Source of the DNA: Desulfoferula sp040751985
Lineage (GTDB): Bacteria > Desulfobacterota > Desulfarculia > Desulfarculales > Desulfarculaceae
DNA: 64,000 bases
Assembly: GCA_040751985.1 (NCBI GenBank)
Contig: JBFMFU010000066.1
Coordinates: 1-64,000, forward strand
Direction: 5' to 3'
Part shown: positions 43,941 to 53,050 of the stretch, piece after piece
How the letters are laid out: every line of letters starts with the position of its first letter
Numbering within the stretch: the stretch's first letter is position 1
The notes under the pieces: generated by a model
What the model saw: the letters and a program-made list of their open reading frames with translations, nothing else
The model's database searches: none
Told to the model about the DNA's origin: nothing
Position numbers and translations under genes: made by a program

Positions 43941-45065
43941 GTGAGCCTTTTGTTCCAGCCCGTGTCCATCAACAAGCTTGAGCTGCCCAACCGCTTCGTG
44001 CGCTCGGCCACCCACGAGGTGGCCGCCGACCACGAGGACCAGGTCACCCCGGCCCTGGAGAAGATCATGACCGACCTGGCCGCCGGGGGGGTGGGGCTGA
44101 TCATCAGCGGCATCGCCTACGTGCACCTGGCCGGCCGCCTGTGGAAGCCGCAGCTGGGCCTGGCCCAGGACAGCGCCATCCCCGGCCTGCGCCGCCTGGC
44201 CCAGGCCGTCCATGCCCACGGGGCCAAGCTGGCCATGCAGCTGTTCCACGCCGGCCGGGAGCGCACCCGCTACTCCACTGAGGAGGGGCCGGCCCTGGCG
44301 GCCTCGGTCATCCCCGGCGACGAGGTCTACGACTTCCCCCACCGGGAGATGAGCGAGGAGGACATAGCGGAGGCGGTGGAGGCCTACGGCCAGGCCGCCC
44401 GCCGCTGCCAGGAGGCGGGGGTGGACGCGGTGCAGATCCACGGGGCCCACGGCTACCTGCCCAGCCAGTTCCTCTCGCCCCACACCAACCGCCGCCGGGA
44501 CCGCTGGGGCGGCTCCCTGGACAACCGCCTGCGCCTGCACCGGGAGATCGCGCGCGCCATCCGCAAAGAGACCGGCCCGGACTACCCCATCCTGATCAAG
44601 CTGGGCCTGGTGGACTCGGTGCCGGGCGCCCTGCAGTTGGACGAGGGGGTGGAGGCCGCCGCGCGCCTGGCCCAGGCGGGCTACGACTGCCTGGAGATCA
44701 GCCAGGGCCTGCGCGCCATCGGCTTCAAGAACAGCGAGTTCCGCACCGGCATCGACAGCCGGGAGAAGGAGGCCTACTTCCGGGACTGGACCCGCCAGGT
44801 GAAACAGCGGGTTAAGGTGCCGGTGATGATGGTGGGCGGGCTGCGCAGCCTGAGCCTGATGGAGGAGGTGGTGGCCCAGGGGGAGACGGACTTCGTGTCC
44901 CTGTCGCGGCCCCTGATCCGGGAGCCGGACCTGGTCAACCGCTGGCGGCTAAACCCCGACTACCACCCCCGCTGCATCTCCTGCAACGGCTGCCTGTTGC
45001 GCATACGCGAGCGCAAACCGCTGGCCTGCGCCCTGGACCTCGAGGAGAAGGAGGCCAAGGACTGA
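43941..45065 (+). CDS. Old-yellow-enzyme family NADH:flavin oxidoreductase
   Basis: 374 residues from a GTG at 43941 (AGGAG upstream). The TIM-barrel flavoenzyme pattern is LFQPVSINKLELPNRFVRSATHE, LAMQLFHAGRERT, VDAVQIHGAHGYLPSQFLSPHTNRRRDRWGGSLDNRLR (active-site His pair replaced in part: HGAHGYL) and VSLSRPLIREPDLVNRW. A C-terminal CISCNGCL recalls the Fe-S-binding Cys of 2,4-dienoyl-CoA reductases, but the rest of that domain is absent, so it is the short OYE form. Enzymes of this family reduce activated C=C bonds, here perhaps in an enoyl-CoA or dienoyl-CoA. Confidence 0.85.
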   Translation: MSLLFQPVSINKLELPNRFVRSATHEVAADHEDQVTPALEKIMTDLAAGGVGLIISGIAYVHLAGRLWKPQLGLAQDSAIPGLRRLAQAVHAHGAKLAMQLFHAGRERTRYSTEEGPALAASVIPGDEVYDFPHREMSEEDIAEAVEAYGQAARRCQEAGVDAVQIHGAHGYLPSQFLSPHTNRRRDRWGGSLDNRLRLHREIARAIRKETGPDYPILIKLGLVDSVPGALQLDEGVEAAARLAQAGYDCLEISQGLRAIGFKNSEFRTGIDSREKEAYFRDWTRQVKQRVKVPVMMVGGLRSLSLMEEVVAQGETDFVSLSRPLIREPDLVNRWRLNPDYHPRCISCNGCLLRIRERKPLACALDLEEKEAKD

Positions 45066-45084
45066 GCATCTCGCCGGCCGCGCC

Positions 45085-45960
45085 ATGATCGAGCTGTTTC
45101 CCAACGTGTACTATGTGCCGGGCAAGAACGCCTCGCGCTTTCCCTACTGCGCCTGCCTGTACTTGAAGGGCCGGGAGATGCGCCTGCTCATCGACGCGGG
45201 CATGGGCGCGGGCAAGGTGGAGCCGGTCAAGGCCCTGGGGGTGGACGTGCTGCTGCTCAGCCACAGCCACATAGACCACCACCTGACCAAGCGCGAGCTG
45301 GAGGGGCCGCCCATCTGGGCCCACGCGGCCGAGCTGCCCTACATGGGCAGCCGCGAGCGCTACCTCAAGGCCACGGGCCTGGACCAGAGCGGGGTGGACC
45401 TGAGCGGCATCTTGGACGCCATGCCCGGCATCTTCGACTATCGCGCCCAGCGCGCCCTGGCCGGCGGCGAGGTGCTGGACCTGGGGGGCCTGCGTCTGGA
45501 GGTGCTGCACACTCCGGGCCACACCCCCGGGCACCTGTCGTTCTTTCTGCCCCAGCACCGCTTCCTGTTCGGCGCCGACGTGGACCTGACCAGCTTCGGC
45601 CCCTACTACGGCCACTACTTCGCGGACCTGGGGGCGTTCATCGCCTCCATCCAGCGCCTGAGGGCCCTGGGCGCCACCAGCGCAGCCACCGGCCACGCCG
45701 GCCCCTTCATGGACGACGTGGCCGGGCGCCTGGAGGCCTACGAGCAGGTCATCTATCAGCGGGACCAGCGGGTGCTGGACTTTCTGCGCGCGCCCCGGCG
45801 CCTGGAGGACTTCCGGCGCAGCGGGGTGATCTACCGCACCTACATCGAGGAGTTCGGGCTGCAGGACTTCTTCGAACGGGTGCACGTAGAGAAGCACCTG
45901 GAGCGCCTGGCCGCCCTGGGCCGGGTGCGGGTGGAAGATGGGCGGTGGCGGCGCCTCTGA
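45085..45960 (+). CDS. Metallo-beta-lactamase-fold hydrolase
   Basis: 291 residues. The metal-binding motif is LLSHSHIDHHL (HxHxDHH type), with further ligands in LHTPGHTPGHLSFFL and SAATGHAGPF. The C-terminal helical part (RAPRRLEDFRRSGVIYRTYIEEFGLQDFF) resembles glyoxalase II/MBL members that act on thioesters. In this operon a CoA-thioester or lactone hydrolase is plausible. It starts 19 bases after the OYE gene stop. Confidence 0.8.
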   Translation: MIELFPNVYYVPGKNASRFPYCACLYLKGREMRLLIDAGMGAGKVEPVKALGVDVLLLSHSHIDHHLTKRELEGPPIWAHAAELPYMGSRERYLKATGLDQSGVDLSGILDAMPGIFDYRAQRALAGGEVLDLGGLRLEVLHTPGHTPGHLSFFLPQHRFLFGADVDLTSFGPYYGHYFADLGAFIASIQRLRALGATSAATGHAGPFMDDVAGRLEAYEQVIYQRDQRVLDFLRAPRRLEDFRRSGVIYRTYIEEFGLQDFFERVHVEKHLERLAALGRVRVEDGRWRRL

Positions 45961-45982
45961 GGGCCGCGGCGGGAGGAGAGCA

Positions 45983-46810
45983 ATGCCTGAGGTGGACCTG
46001 AGCGTAGTGGGCCGCTGGAACCCGCCGGTGACCTATGACTACACCTTCAAGGAGGTGGTGCTCTACGCCCTGGGCGTGGGCGCCGGGCCCGAGGACCTGA
46101 ACCTGGTCTACGAGGGCGCGCCGGGCGGGCTCAAGGTGCTGCCCAGCTTCTGCGTGGTGCCGGCCATGAAGACCTTCCCGGCCGTGGGCAAGGTGGAGTG
46201 GTCGCGCTTTTTGCACGGCGAGCACCAGATCCGCCTGCACCGGCCCCTGGCCCCGGAGGGCCGCCTGGTGCAGCGGGGCCGGGTGGCGGCCATCTACGAC
46301 AAGGGCAAGGGCGCGGTGTACCACATCGAGATAGAGGGCCGCGACGGCCAGGACCGGCCGGCCTACGACGTAGAGTGGGTGGTGTTCTATGTGGGAGCCG
46401 GCGGCTTCGGCGGCGACCCCGGACCCAAGGTAGAGAGCGTGCGGCCGCCGGAGCGGCCGGCGGACTTCAGCCTGAGCCAGCGGGTGGCCGCCAATCAGGC
46501 GGCCATCTACCGCCTGAGCGGCGACCTGAACCCCCTGCACATAGACCCGGCTGCGGCCCAGCGCGGCGGCTTTGCGCTTCCCATCCTGCACGGCCTGTGC
46601 ACCTACGGCATGGCCGTGCGCGCGGTGGTGAAAAAGGCCCTGGGCGGCGACCCGGAGCGCCTGAAGCAGTTCGGGGCCCGCTTCTCGGCCCCGGTGTTGA
46701 TGGGCGACGAGCTGCTGGTGGAAGGCTGGCGCGAGGGCGGGCGCATCATCGTGCAGGCCAGCACCGGCCGCGGCCCCTCCCTGACCAATGGCCTGGCTCT
46801 GGTGGACTAG
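45983..46810 (+). CDS. MaoC-family (R)-specific enoyl-CoA hydratase
   Basis: 275 residues from the ATG at 45983 (GGGAGGAGAG upstream). The arrangement is that of double hot-dog hydratase 2 (as in peroxisomal MFE-2): an N-terminal degenerate hot-dog, then the catalytic one with RLSGDLNPLHIDPAAAQRGGFALPILHGLCTYG, where Asp and His are the catalytic pair. It hydrates trans-2-enoyl-CoA to (R)-3-hydroxyacyl-CoA. The operon also carries an S-type crotonase, so it may use both stereochemistries or act on different substrates. Confidence 0.82.
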   Translation: MPEVDLSVVGRWNPPVTYDYTFKEVVLYALGVGAGPEDLNLVYEGAPGGLKVLPSFCVVPAMKTFPAVGKVEWSRFLHGEHQIRLHRPLAPEGRLVQRGRVAAIYDKGKGAVYHIEIEGRDGQDRPAYDVEWVVFYVGAGGFGGDPGPKVESVRPPERPADFSLSQRVAANQAAIYRLSGDLNPLHIDPAAAQRGGFALPILHGLCTYGMAVRAVVKKALGGDPERLKQFGARFSAPVLMGDELLVEGWREGGRIIVQASTGRGPSLTNGLALVD

Positions 46811-46845
46811 AGTCGGTTTCAGCAAACGAGCGAGAGGAAAAAATC

Positions 46846-47634
46846 ATGAGCTACGAATTCATAAAGGTGGAGAAGGAAGATCACTTGACCATCCTCACGG
46901 TCAACCGGCCCGAGGTGCTCAACTGCATCAGCGCGCCCACCAGCGTGGAGATGGATCAGGCCCTCAACGACTTCCAGGAGGACCCCGAGGCCTGGCTGCT
47001 CATCCTCACCGGCGCCGGCGAAAAGGCCTTCTCTGCGGGCATGGACCTGAAGTGGTTCTCCGAGCACGGCGTGGAGGAGTACCGCCGCATGACGGCCCCC
47101 CTCAAAGGGCTGGGCGGCATCACCCAGCGCCTGGACTGCAACAAGCCCATGATCGCGGCGGTCAACGGCCTGGCCTTCGGCGGCGGCTTTGAGATGGCCC
47201 TGTCCTGCGACATCATCTTGGCCGCCGAGCACGCCACCTTCGCCCTGCCCGAGCCCAAGGTGGGCATCATGGCCGGCGCCGGCGGAGCGGTGCGCCTGCC
47301 CCGGCGCATCCCCTACTACGCGGCCATGTCCATCCTGCTCACCGGCCGGCGCATAACCGCCTCCGAGGCCGCCTCCCTGGGCCTGGTGGCCGAGGTGGTG
47401 CCGGGGGAACAGCTCATGGCCGCGGCCCGGCGCTGGGCGGCCATGGTGCTGGAGTGCGCGCCCCTGGCCATCCGGGCCAGCAAGGAGGTGGCCAGCCAGA
47501 GCCTGGATCTGCCCCTGTCCCAGGCCCTGACCACCGTGTTCCCGGCCCAGAAGACCCTGTTCCAGTCCCAGGACGCGGTGGAAGGGCCCAAGGCCTTCGC
47601 CGCCAAGCGCAAGCCGCAGTGGAAGGGCCGCTAA
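46846..47634 (+). CDS. Enoyl-CoA hydratase/isomerase (crotonase family)
   Basis: 262 residues from the ATG at 46846 (GAGAGGAAAAA upstream). VNRPEVLNCISAPTSVEMDQAL, GAGEKAFSAGMDLKWF (oxyanion loop), AVNGLAFGGGFEMALSCDIILAAE and LPEPKVGIMAGAGGAVRLPRRIPYYAAM follow the family. Both catalytic Glu of hydratases appear to be present (GGFEMAL and PEPKVG). It lies in the middle of the catabolic operon before 3-hydroxyacyl-CoA dehydrogenase. Confidence 0.88.
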   Translation: MSYEFIKVEKEDHLTILTVNRPEVLNCISAPTSVEMDQALNDFQEDPEAWLLILTGAGEKAFSAGMDLKWFSEHGVEEYRRMTAPLKGLGGITQRLDCNKPMIAAVNGLAFGGGFEMALSCDIILAAEHATFALPEPKVGIMAGAGGAVRLPRRIPYYAAMSILLTGRRITASEAASLGLVAEVVPGEQLMAAARRWAAMVLECAPLAIRASKEVASQSLDLPLSQALTTVFPAQKTLFQSQDAVEGPKAFAAKRKPQWKGR

Positions 47635-47693
47635 AGGCAGGCGAAAAACAATGCGGGCCGCAGGGCCCCTAGCCGGATAAGGAGTTTCAGGAA

Positions 47694-48581
47694 ATGACCA
47701 TAGACGACGTCAAGAAGATCGCGGTGATCGGCGCGGGCAACATGGGCCACCAGATCGCCCTCTTATGCGCCATCCAGGGCTACCAGACCACCTGCACGGA
47801 CGTGAAGCCGGAGATACTGGCCAAGGCCGAGGCCTTCGCCGACAAGTACCTGCCCGGCCGGGTGGAGAAGGAAAAGCTCACCCAGGCCCAGGCCGACGCG
47901 GCCCGGGCCCGCCTGCGCTTCACCCCCAGCTTGGAGGAGGCGGTGCAGGAGGCGGACTACGTGATCGAGGCGGTGCTGGAGGTGCTGGCCCTCAAGCGCA
48001 AGATATTCGCCGACCTGGACCGCCTGGCGCCCAAGCACGCCATCCTGGCCAGCAACAGCTCGGCCATCGTCAGCTCCCGCTTCGCGGACGTGACCCAGCG
48101 GCCGGACAAGGTTTTAAACCTGCACTTCTTCAACCCGGCCCTGGTGATGAAGCTGGTGGAGGTGGTGCAGGGGCCGCACGTCTCCGACGAGACGGCCAAG
48201 ATATCCATGGACCTGTGCCAACGCTTGGACAAGGTGAGCGTACACGTGAAGAAGGAGGTGGAGGGCTTTTTGCTCAACCGCATCTTCGCGGCCATCACCC
48301 GCGAGGCCCTGTGGATGCTGGAGATGGGCGTGGCCAGCTTCGAGGACATCGACAAGGCCCAGATGTACGGCGCCGGCCACCCCATGGGCACCTTCCGCCT
48401 GATGGACCTGACGGGCATCGACCTGCACTACACCATGTGCATGGAGAAGTTCCGCGCCACGGGCGACCGGGCCAATCTGCCCGCGCCCAGCGTGGTGGAG
48501 CTGTACATGCAGGGCCGCTACGGCCAGAAGGCGGGCAAGGGCTGGTACGACTACAGCGAGCAGAGCCCGCGCAAGAAATGA
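47694..48581 (+). CDS. 3-Hydroxyacyl-CoA dehydrogenase
   Basis: 295 residues. The NAD-binding GAGNMGHQIALLCAIQGYQTTCTD start is followed by SNSSAIVSSRFADVTQRPDKVLNLHFFNPALVMKLVEVV (catalytic His and Glu) and a C-terminal helical dimerisation domain (FLLNRIFAAITREALWMLEMGVASFEDIDKAQMYGAGHPMGTFRLMDLTGID). The usual length of a monofunctional enzyme of fatty-acid or aromatic-acid breakdown. Its stop overlaps the next start by 4 bases (ATGA). Confidence 0.92.
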   Translation: MTIDDVKKIAVIGAGNMGHQIALLCAIQGYQTTCTDVKPEILAKAEAFADKYLPGRVEKEKLTQAQADAARARLRFTPSLEEAVQEADYVIEAVLEVLALKRKIFADLDRLAPKHAILASNSSAIVSSRFADVTQRPDKVLNLHFFNPALVMKLVEVVQGPHVSDETAKISMDLCQRLDKVSVHVKKEVEGFLLNRIFAAITREALWMLEMGVASFEDIDKAQMYGAGHPMGTFRLMDLTGIDLHYTMCMEKFRATGDRANLPAPSVVELYMQGRYGQKAGKGWYDYSEQSPRKK

Positions 48582-50161
48582 GCAAGACCCCCAAGAAGCC
48601 TGACCTGGGCTGGTCTCCGGAGCTGGCCGAGCTGGCCCGGCGCCGGGAGCTGGCCCAGGCCATGGGCGGCCCGGAGAACATCGCCCGCCACCACGCCGCC
48701 GGCCGCCTGACGGTGCGCGAGCGCTTCGCGGCTCTGCTGGACCAGGGCAGCTTCCACGAGGTGGGGGCCATCGCCGGGGTGCCCACCTACCAGGACGGCG
48801 AACTGGTGAACCTGGTGCCCTCCAACTTCCTCTTCGGCCGCGGGCGCATCGCCGGGCGGCGGGTGGTGGTGGCCGGCGACGATTTCACCATCCGGGGCGG
48901 GGCCGCCGACGCGGCCATCGGCCGCAAGGCCCCCTACGCCGAGCGCATGGCCCTGGAGCTGCGCCTGCCCCTGGTGCGCCTGATAGACGGCACCGGCGGC
49001 GGGGGCAGCGTCAAGCACCTGGAGATGATGGGCCGCACCTATGTGCCGGCCAACCCGGCCATGGAGACCATGGTGGCCCTACTAGAGACGGTGCCGGTGG
49101 CCAGCGCGGCCCTGGGCTCGGTGGCCGGCCTGGGCGCCGCGCGGGTGGTGTTCTCCCACTTCTCGGTGATGCCCAAGGGCACCGCCCAGGTCTTCGTGGC
49201 CGGCCCGCCGGTGGTGGAGCGGGCCCTGGGCCGGCCAATGGGCAAGGAGGAGCTGGGCGGCTTTCACATCCACACCCGCGGCTCCGGGGTGGTGGACAAC
49301 GAGGCCGGATCCGAGCAGGACGCCCTGGACCAGGTACGGCGCTTCCTGTCCTACCTGCCGGACTCGGTGTACGAGCTGCCGCCGCTAACCGAGGCCAGCG
49401 ACCCGGCCGACCGGCGGGTGGATGAGCTGCTGTCGGCCATCCCGCGGGACAAGCGCCAGGTGTACCCGGTGCGGCGCATCCTGGAGCTGGTGCTGGACCA
49501 GGGCAGCTTCTTCGAGATCGGGGCGCGCCAGGGCCGCTCGGCGGTGGTGGGCCTGGCGCGGCTGCTGGGCCGGCCGGTGGGGGTGCTGGCCAACGACCCC
49601 CGCTTCCTGGGCGGGGCCATGGACGCCCGGGCCGCGGAGAAGATGACCCGCTTCATCGACCTGTGCGACACCTTCCATTTGCCGGTGGTGAACTTCGTGG
49701 ACAACCCCGGCTTCCTGATCGGTGTGGACAGCGAGCGCCAAGGCACCATCCGGGCCGGCGGCCGCTACATCTTCGCGGTATACCAGGCCACGGTGCCCTG
49801 GTGCTCGATCATCCTGCGGCGGGCCTTCGGGGTGGCCGGCGCGGCCCACGGCGACCACAGCCGCCTGAACCTCCGCTATGCCTGGCCCTCGGGCGAGTGG
49901 GGCTCACTGCCCCTGGAGGGCGGGGTGCAGGCGGCCTACCGCCGCCAGATCGAGGCCGCCCCGGATCCGGCGGCCCGGCGGGCGGAGATAGAGGCGCGCC
50001 TGGCCCAGGTGACCTCGCCCCTGCGCACGGCCGAGAACTTCGGCATCGAGGAGATCATAGACCCCCGGGACACCCGGCCCCTGCTCTGCGAATGGATAGA
50101 GACCGCCTACCGGCTGCTGCCCAGCCGCCTGGGGGTGACCCGCCGCGGCCTGCGGCCCTGA
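48578..50161 (+). CDS. Acyl-CoA carboxylase / decarboxylase carboxyltransferase subunit
   Basis: 527 residues from the ATG at 48578, overlapping the dehydrogenase stop by 4 bases. AAGRLTVRERFAALLDQGSFHEVG and RVVVAGDDFTIRGGAADAAIGRKAPYAERMAL form the N-terminal half; the C-terminal half has GVLANDPRFLGGAMDARAAEKMTRFIDLCDTFHLPVVNFVDNPGFLIGVDSERQGTIRAG. This is the beta-subunit type of propionyl-CoA or methylcrotonyl-CoA carboxylase, or the alpha subunit of sodium-pumping decarboxylases. No biotin carboxylase or biotin carrier is adjacent, so the partner must lie elsewhere. Confidence 0.85.
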   Translation: MSKTPKKPDLGWSPELAELARRRELAQAMGGPENIARHHAAGRLTVRERFAALLDQGSFHEVGAIAGVPTYQDGELVNLVPSNFLFGRGRIAGRRVVVAGDDFTIRGGAADAAIGRKAPYAERMALELRLPLVRLIDGTGGGGSVKHLEMMGRTYVPANPAMETMVALLETVPVASAALGSVAGLGAARVVFSHFSVMPKGTAQVFVAGPPVVERALGRPMGKEELGGFHIHTRGSGVVDNEAGSEQDALDQVRRFLSYLPDSVYELPPLTEASDPADRRVDELLSAIPRDKRQVYPVRRILELVLDQGSFFEIGARQGRSAVVGLARLLGRPVGVLANDPRFLGGAMDARAAEKMTRFIDLCDTFHLPVVNFVDNPGFLIGVDSERQGTIRAGGRYIFAVYQATVPWCSIILRRAFGVAGAAHGDHSRLNLRYAWPSGEWGSLPLEGGVQAAYRRQIEAAPDPAARRAEIEARLAQVTSPLRTAENFGIEEIIDPRDTRPLLCEWIETAYRLLPSRLGVTRRGLRP

Positions 50162-50177
50162 GCCGGCGCAGCCAGTG

Positions 50178-50555
50178 CTAGGCCGCGGTTAAGGTAGCTT
50201 TCACCCGGGGGCCCAGGGCCTTGACCGCGGCCCAGTCGCCGCTCACCCGTCCCAGGGGGTAGACCGGCGAGGCCGCCCGGCATTCATCCCCCCGACTGGC
50301 CGGGGTGGGGCCGAAGAACAGGCACAGGGCGTTGCCCGGCTGCCAGAAGGCCAGATCGCCCACCTGTAACACCTCCACCGGCTGGCCGGCCAGGGGCCCC
50401 AGGGAGCGCCCCAGGTCGCCGTAATACTCCTGGCCCCAGCGGGACAGCTCCAGGGTCAGGGGCAGGACCTGGGCCAGGGCCCGACCGGCCGGCGAATCAT
50501 CCAGCTCGCCAACCATCTCTACTTTCTGCAAAATTAACTTAACGGCCAGGGGCAT
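50178..50555 (-). CDS. TM1367-like (cyclophilin-fold) small protein
   Basis: 125 residues. VGDLAFWQPGNALCLFFGPTPASRGDECRAASPVYPLGRVSGDWAAVKAL is close to the pattern of the cyclophilin-fold TM1367-like family (PF04126 type), which has no known function and is not shown to be a prolyl isomerase. It is convergent with the carboxyltransferase gene and lies upstream of the pstS region. Confidence 0.7.
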   Translation of the reverse strand: MPLAVKLILQKVEMVGELDDSPAGRALAQVLPLTLELSRWGQEYYGDLGRSLGPLAGQPVEVLQVGDLAFWQPGNALCLFFGPTPASRGDECRAASPVYPLGRVSGDWAAVKALGPRVKATLTAA

Positions 50556-50627
50556 GCGCGGCCTCCTTTCCCGGGCCTAAGCATAGGCAAAAGCGCGGCC
50601 GGGGGGCAAGCCCGAGCCGGCCGGGGG

Positions 50628-50671
50628 TTGTCGGTCAATTGTCAGTTGTGCGTCACCCCCCTGTAACAATG
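50628..50671 (+). promoter_or_regulatory. Pho-box-like direct repeats before pstS
   Basis: Four 11-base units in phase: TTGTCGGTCAA, TTGTCAGTTGT, GCGTCACCCCC and CTGTAACAATG. Three begin with or contain TGTC/TCA or TGTAAC, similar to the CTGTCAT halves of the PhoB site spaced 11 apart. The run ends 77 bases before the pstS start, suitable for a PhoB-activated promoter. Confidence 0.6.
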
Positions 50672-50702
50672 GCGGGCCACTATGGCCGCATAGATTAGCC
50701 AG

Positions 50703-50718
50703 GCCCGCTGCGGCGGGC
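50703..50718 (+). promoter_or_regulatory. Leader hairpin shared with another gene
   Basis: GCCCGCTGCGGCGGGC forms a 6-bp stem with a four-base loop in the pstS 5' region. The same 16 bases occur at 58706-58721 before the small membrane protein gene at 58738. Confidence 0.4.
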
Positions 50719-50747
50719 CCAAGATACTCAATAAGAGAGGAGATCAG

Positions 50748-51578
50748 ATGCGCAAGAGCATATTGGCAAAAGGCCTGTTGGCCGTGGCCCTGGTGGGCCT
50801 GCTCATGATTCCCACCGTAGGCATGGCCGCCTCCAAGATCAACATCACCGGCTCCACCACCGTGCTGCCCATCGCCCAGAAGGCGGCCGAGGTCTTCATG
50901 AAGAAGCACCCCGGGGTCAACATCAGCGTGGCCGGCAGCGGCAGCGGCGACGGCATCAAGGCCGTGATCGACGGCACCGCCCACATCGGCGACTCCAGCC
51001 GCGACATGAAGTCCAAGGAGATCAAGCTGGCCCAGTCCAAGGGCGTAAAGCCGGTCAAGCACACCGTGGCCCTGGACTGTATCGTGCCCGTGGTGCACAC
51101 CAGCAACCCGGTGAGCAACCTGACTATCAAGCAGCTGCATGACATCTACGCTGGCAAGATCAAGAACTGGAAGCAGGTGGGCGGCGTGGACAAGGTGATC
51201 GTGGTCATCAGCCGCGACTCCAGCTCCGGCACCTTCGAGGTGTGGAACCACTACGTGCTGGGCAAGAAGTCCCGCGTGCGCCCCGACGCCCAACTGCAGG
51301 CCAGCAATGGCGCCGTGGCCCAGGCCGTGGCCGGCAACAAGTACGCCATCGGCTACGTGGGCATCGGCTACCTGAATCCCAAGCTCAAAGGCTTGACCGT
51401 CAACGGCGTCAAGGCCAGCCCCAAGACGGCCCTGGATAAGACCTACCCCATCGCCCGCGGCCTGTACATGTTCACCAACGGCGAGCCCAAGGGCGATGTC
51501 AAGACCTTCCTGGATTTCGTCAAGGGCCCTGAGGGCCAGAAGATCGTGGTCCAGGAGAAATTCGTCTCCGTCAAGTAA
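50748..51578 (+). CDS. pstS: Phosphate ABC transporter substrate-binding protein PstS
   Basis: 276 residues with a signal peptide (RKSILAKGLLAVALVGLLMIPTVGMAA). The phosphate-binding loops are visible: INITGSTTVLPIAQKAAEVF, VAGSGSGDGIKAVIDGTAHIGDSSRDM, VISRDSSSGTFEVWNHYV and AVAGNKYAIGYVGIGYL. It carries phosphate to PstCAB. AGAGAGGAGA precedes the ATG. Two porin genes separate it from pstC. Confidence 0.93.
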   Translation: MRKSILAKGLLAVALVGLLMIPTVGMAASKINITGSTTVLPIAQKAAEVFMKKHPGVNISVAGSGSGDGIKAVIDGTAHIGDSSRDMKSKEIKLAQSKGVKPVKHTVALDCIVPVVHTSNPVSNLTIKQLHDIYAGKIKNWKQVGGVDKVIVVISRDSSSGTFEVWNHYVLGKKSRVRPDAQLQASNGAVAQAVAGNKYAIGYVGIGYLNPKLKGLTVNGVKASPKTALDKTYPIARGLYMFTNGEPKGDVKTFLDFVKGPEGQKIVVQEKFVSVK

Positions 51579-51697
51579 GCATCATCTGTGAAACATAGCC
51601 TGCGGCCCCGCTGGGGGGCCGTGGGCCAGACCTAAAACCGCTGGCGGCCCCCTCGGGCGGCCGGCACAGGTGAGAACCGCGCACAAGGAGAGGCTGA

Positions 51698-52996
51698 ATG
51701 AGAGCGATTGGCAGGACGATGGGGGCCCTGAGCCTGGCCCTGGCCCTGGCCCTCAGCTCCTGGATGGCGGCGCCGGCCCAGGCGGCCGGCCAGACCGAGC
51801 TGGAGACCAAGATCAAGACCATGGAGCAGGCCCTGCAGTCCATGAAGCAGCAACTGGAGCAGGTCAAGCAGGAGCAAGCGCGACAGGGGCAGGCGGTGGA
51901 AGTGGCCGCCAGCAAGGCCGCGCAGGCCAAGCTGCCCAGCTGGGTGGAGCGCATGACCTTCTTCGGCGACACCCGCTTCCGCTACGAGCACACTAACTAC
52001 GACGACACGGTGATCGCCGGCAAGACCAAGACCAAGAGTGGCGTGGACCGCTTCCGGGTGCGCCTGCGCTTCGGCGTGCGCAGCCAGATCCACCCCGACG
52101 TGGAGCTGGGCTTCCGCATGGCCTCCGGGTCTGACACCGACGGCACCAGCACCAACCAGACCATGGGCAACTACTTCGGCGAGTACAGCTCCTGGGGCAT
52201 CGACCAGGCCTACGTGAAGTGGAACCCCAGCTTCGTGCCCACCAAGGCGGCCACCTTCAGCTTCGGCAAGGTGCCCCAGCCCTTTATGACCAGCAAGATC
52301 ATCTGGGACGGCGACGTGGTGCCCGAGGGCGGTTTCATCAACTTCACCTTCAACAAGGGCGGCGGCGTGCAGCCCTTCATCACCGCGGCCTACATGACCG
52401 TCAACCAGAGCGGCGAGTTCGGCGACAACGTGCTGGCCCCGGCCGTTCAGGCCGGCGCCAAGGTGAAGCTGGGCTCCTTCCGGCTGGACGGCGCCCTGGG
52501 CTACACCTCCTGGGGCGATCTGGGCGACGTGGGCAAGCTGCCCCCCAGCCTGCGCGGCACCCCCTCCTACACCGAGGGCGGCGGCACCCGCACCACCAAC
52601 TACGCGGTGTTTGACGCCTACGCCAAGGCTTCCTTCGCCTTCGCCCCCAAGGGCTCCCTGGGCGTGTGGGGCCACTACCTGAAGAACAACGACTCCGAGG
52701 GCCCCTATCAGGACAAGGACCAGGGCTACGGCGCTGGCGTGTTCGTCAAGTACGACAAGTTCGGCTTCAACCTCTGGTACAAGAGCGTGGAGGCCAACGC
52801 CACGCCCGGCTTCATCGCCGACAGCGATTCGGGCTACGTGAATATCAAGGGCTGGATCGCCAACGTTTCCTATAAGATGTGGAAGTACGGCACGGTGGAG
52901 CTGTCCTACTACAGCATGGAGCCGGAGGATGCCTCCATCTCCACGGCCAGCAACAAGTACCAGACCGTCTTCGTGGACTTCGTGTTCAAGTTCTAA
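51698..52996 (+). CDS. Putative porin with N-terminal coiled-coil (first of two paralogues)
   Basis: 432 residues with a signal peptide (RAIGRTMGALSLALALALSSWMAAPAQA), then a coiled-coil (TELETKIKTMEQALQSMKQQLEQVKQEQARQ), and a beta-barrel of alternating aromatic strands (RMTFFGDTRFRYEHTNYDD ... RFRVRLRFGVRSQIH ... VKWNPSFVPTKAATFSFGKVPQPF). The barrel ends with VFVDFVFKF, a C-terminal Phe as the BAM signal. The coiled-coil is expected to trimerise the barrel or touch peptidoglycan. Placement between pstS and pstC suggests a phosphate- or anion-selective porin induced by phosphate starvation, as OprP is in Pseudomonas, but this is inference. Confidence 0.8.
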   Translation: MRAIGRTMGALSLALALALSSWMAAPAQAAGQTELETKIKTMEQALQSMKQQLEQVKQEQARQGQAVEVAASKAAQAKLPSWVERMTFFGDTRFRYEHTNYDDTVIAGKTKTKSGVDRFRVRLRFGVRSQIHPDVELGFRMASGSDTDGTSTNQTMGNYFGEYSSWGIDQAYVKWNPSFVPTKAATFSFGKVPQPFMTSKIIWDGDVVPEGGFINFTFNKGGGVQPFITAAYMTVNQSGEFGDNVLAPAVQAGAKVKLGSFRLDGALGYTSWGDLGDVGKLPPSLRGTPSYTEGGGTRTTNYAVFDAYAKASFAFAPKGSLGVWGHYLKNNDSEGPYQDKDQGYGAGVFVKYDKFGFNLWYKSVEANATPGFIADSDSGYVNIKGWIANVSYKMWKYGTVELSYYSMEPEDASISTASNKYQTVFVDFVFKF

Positions 52997-53050
52997 CCCA
53001 CCCCAAGGGGCCGCAGTCACCCCTTCCTTAAGCTGCGGTCCTTGCCCGGC

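Noticed and set aside
47765..48577. N-terminal extension of the carboxyltransferase frame
   Set aside because: It overlaps the 3-hydroxyacyl-CoA dehydrogenase in another frame; the ATG at 48578 starts the conserved region.
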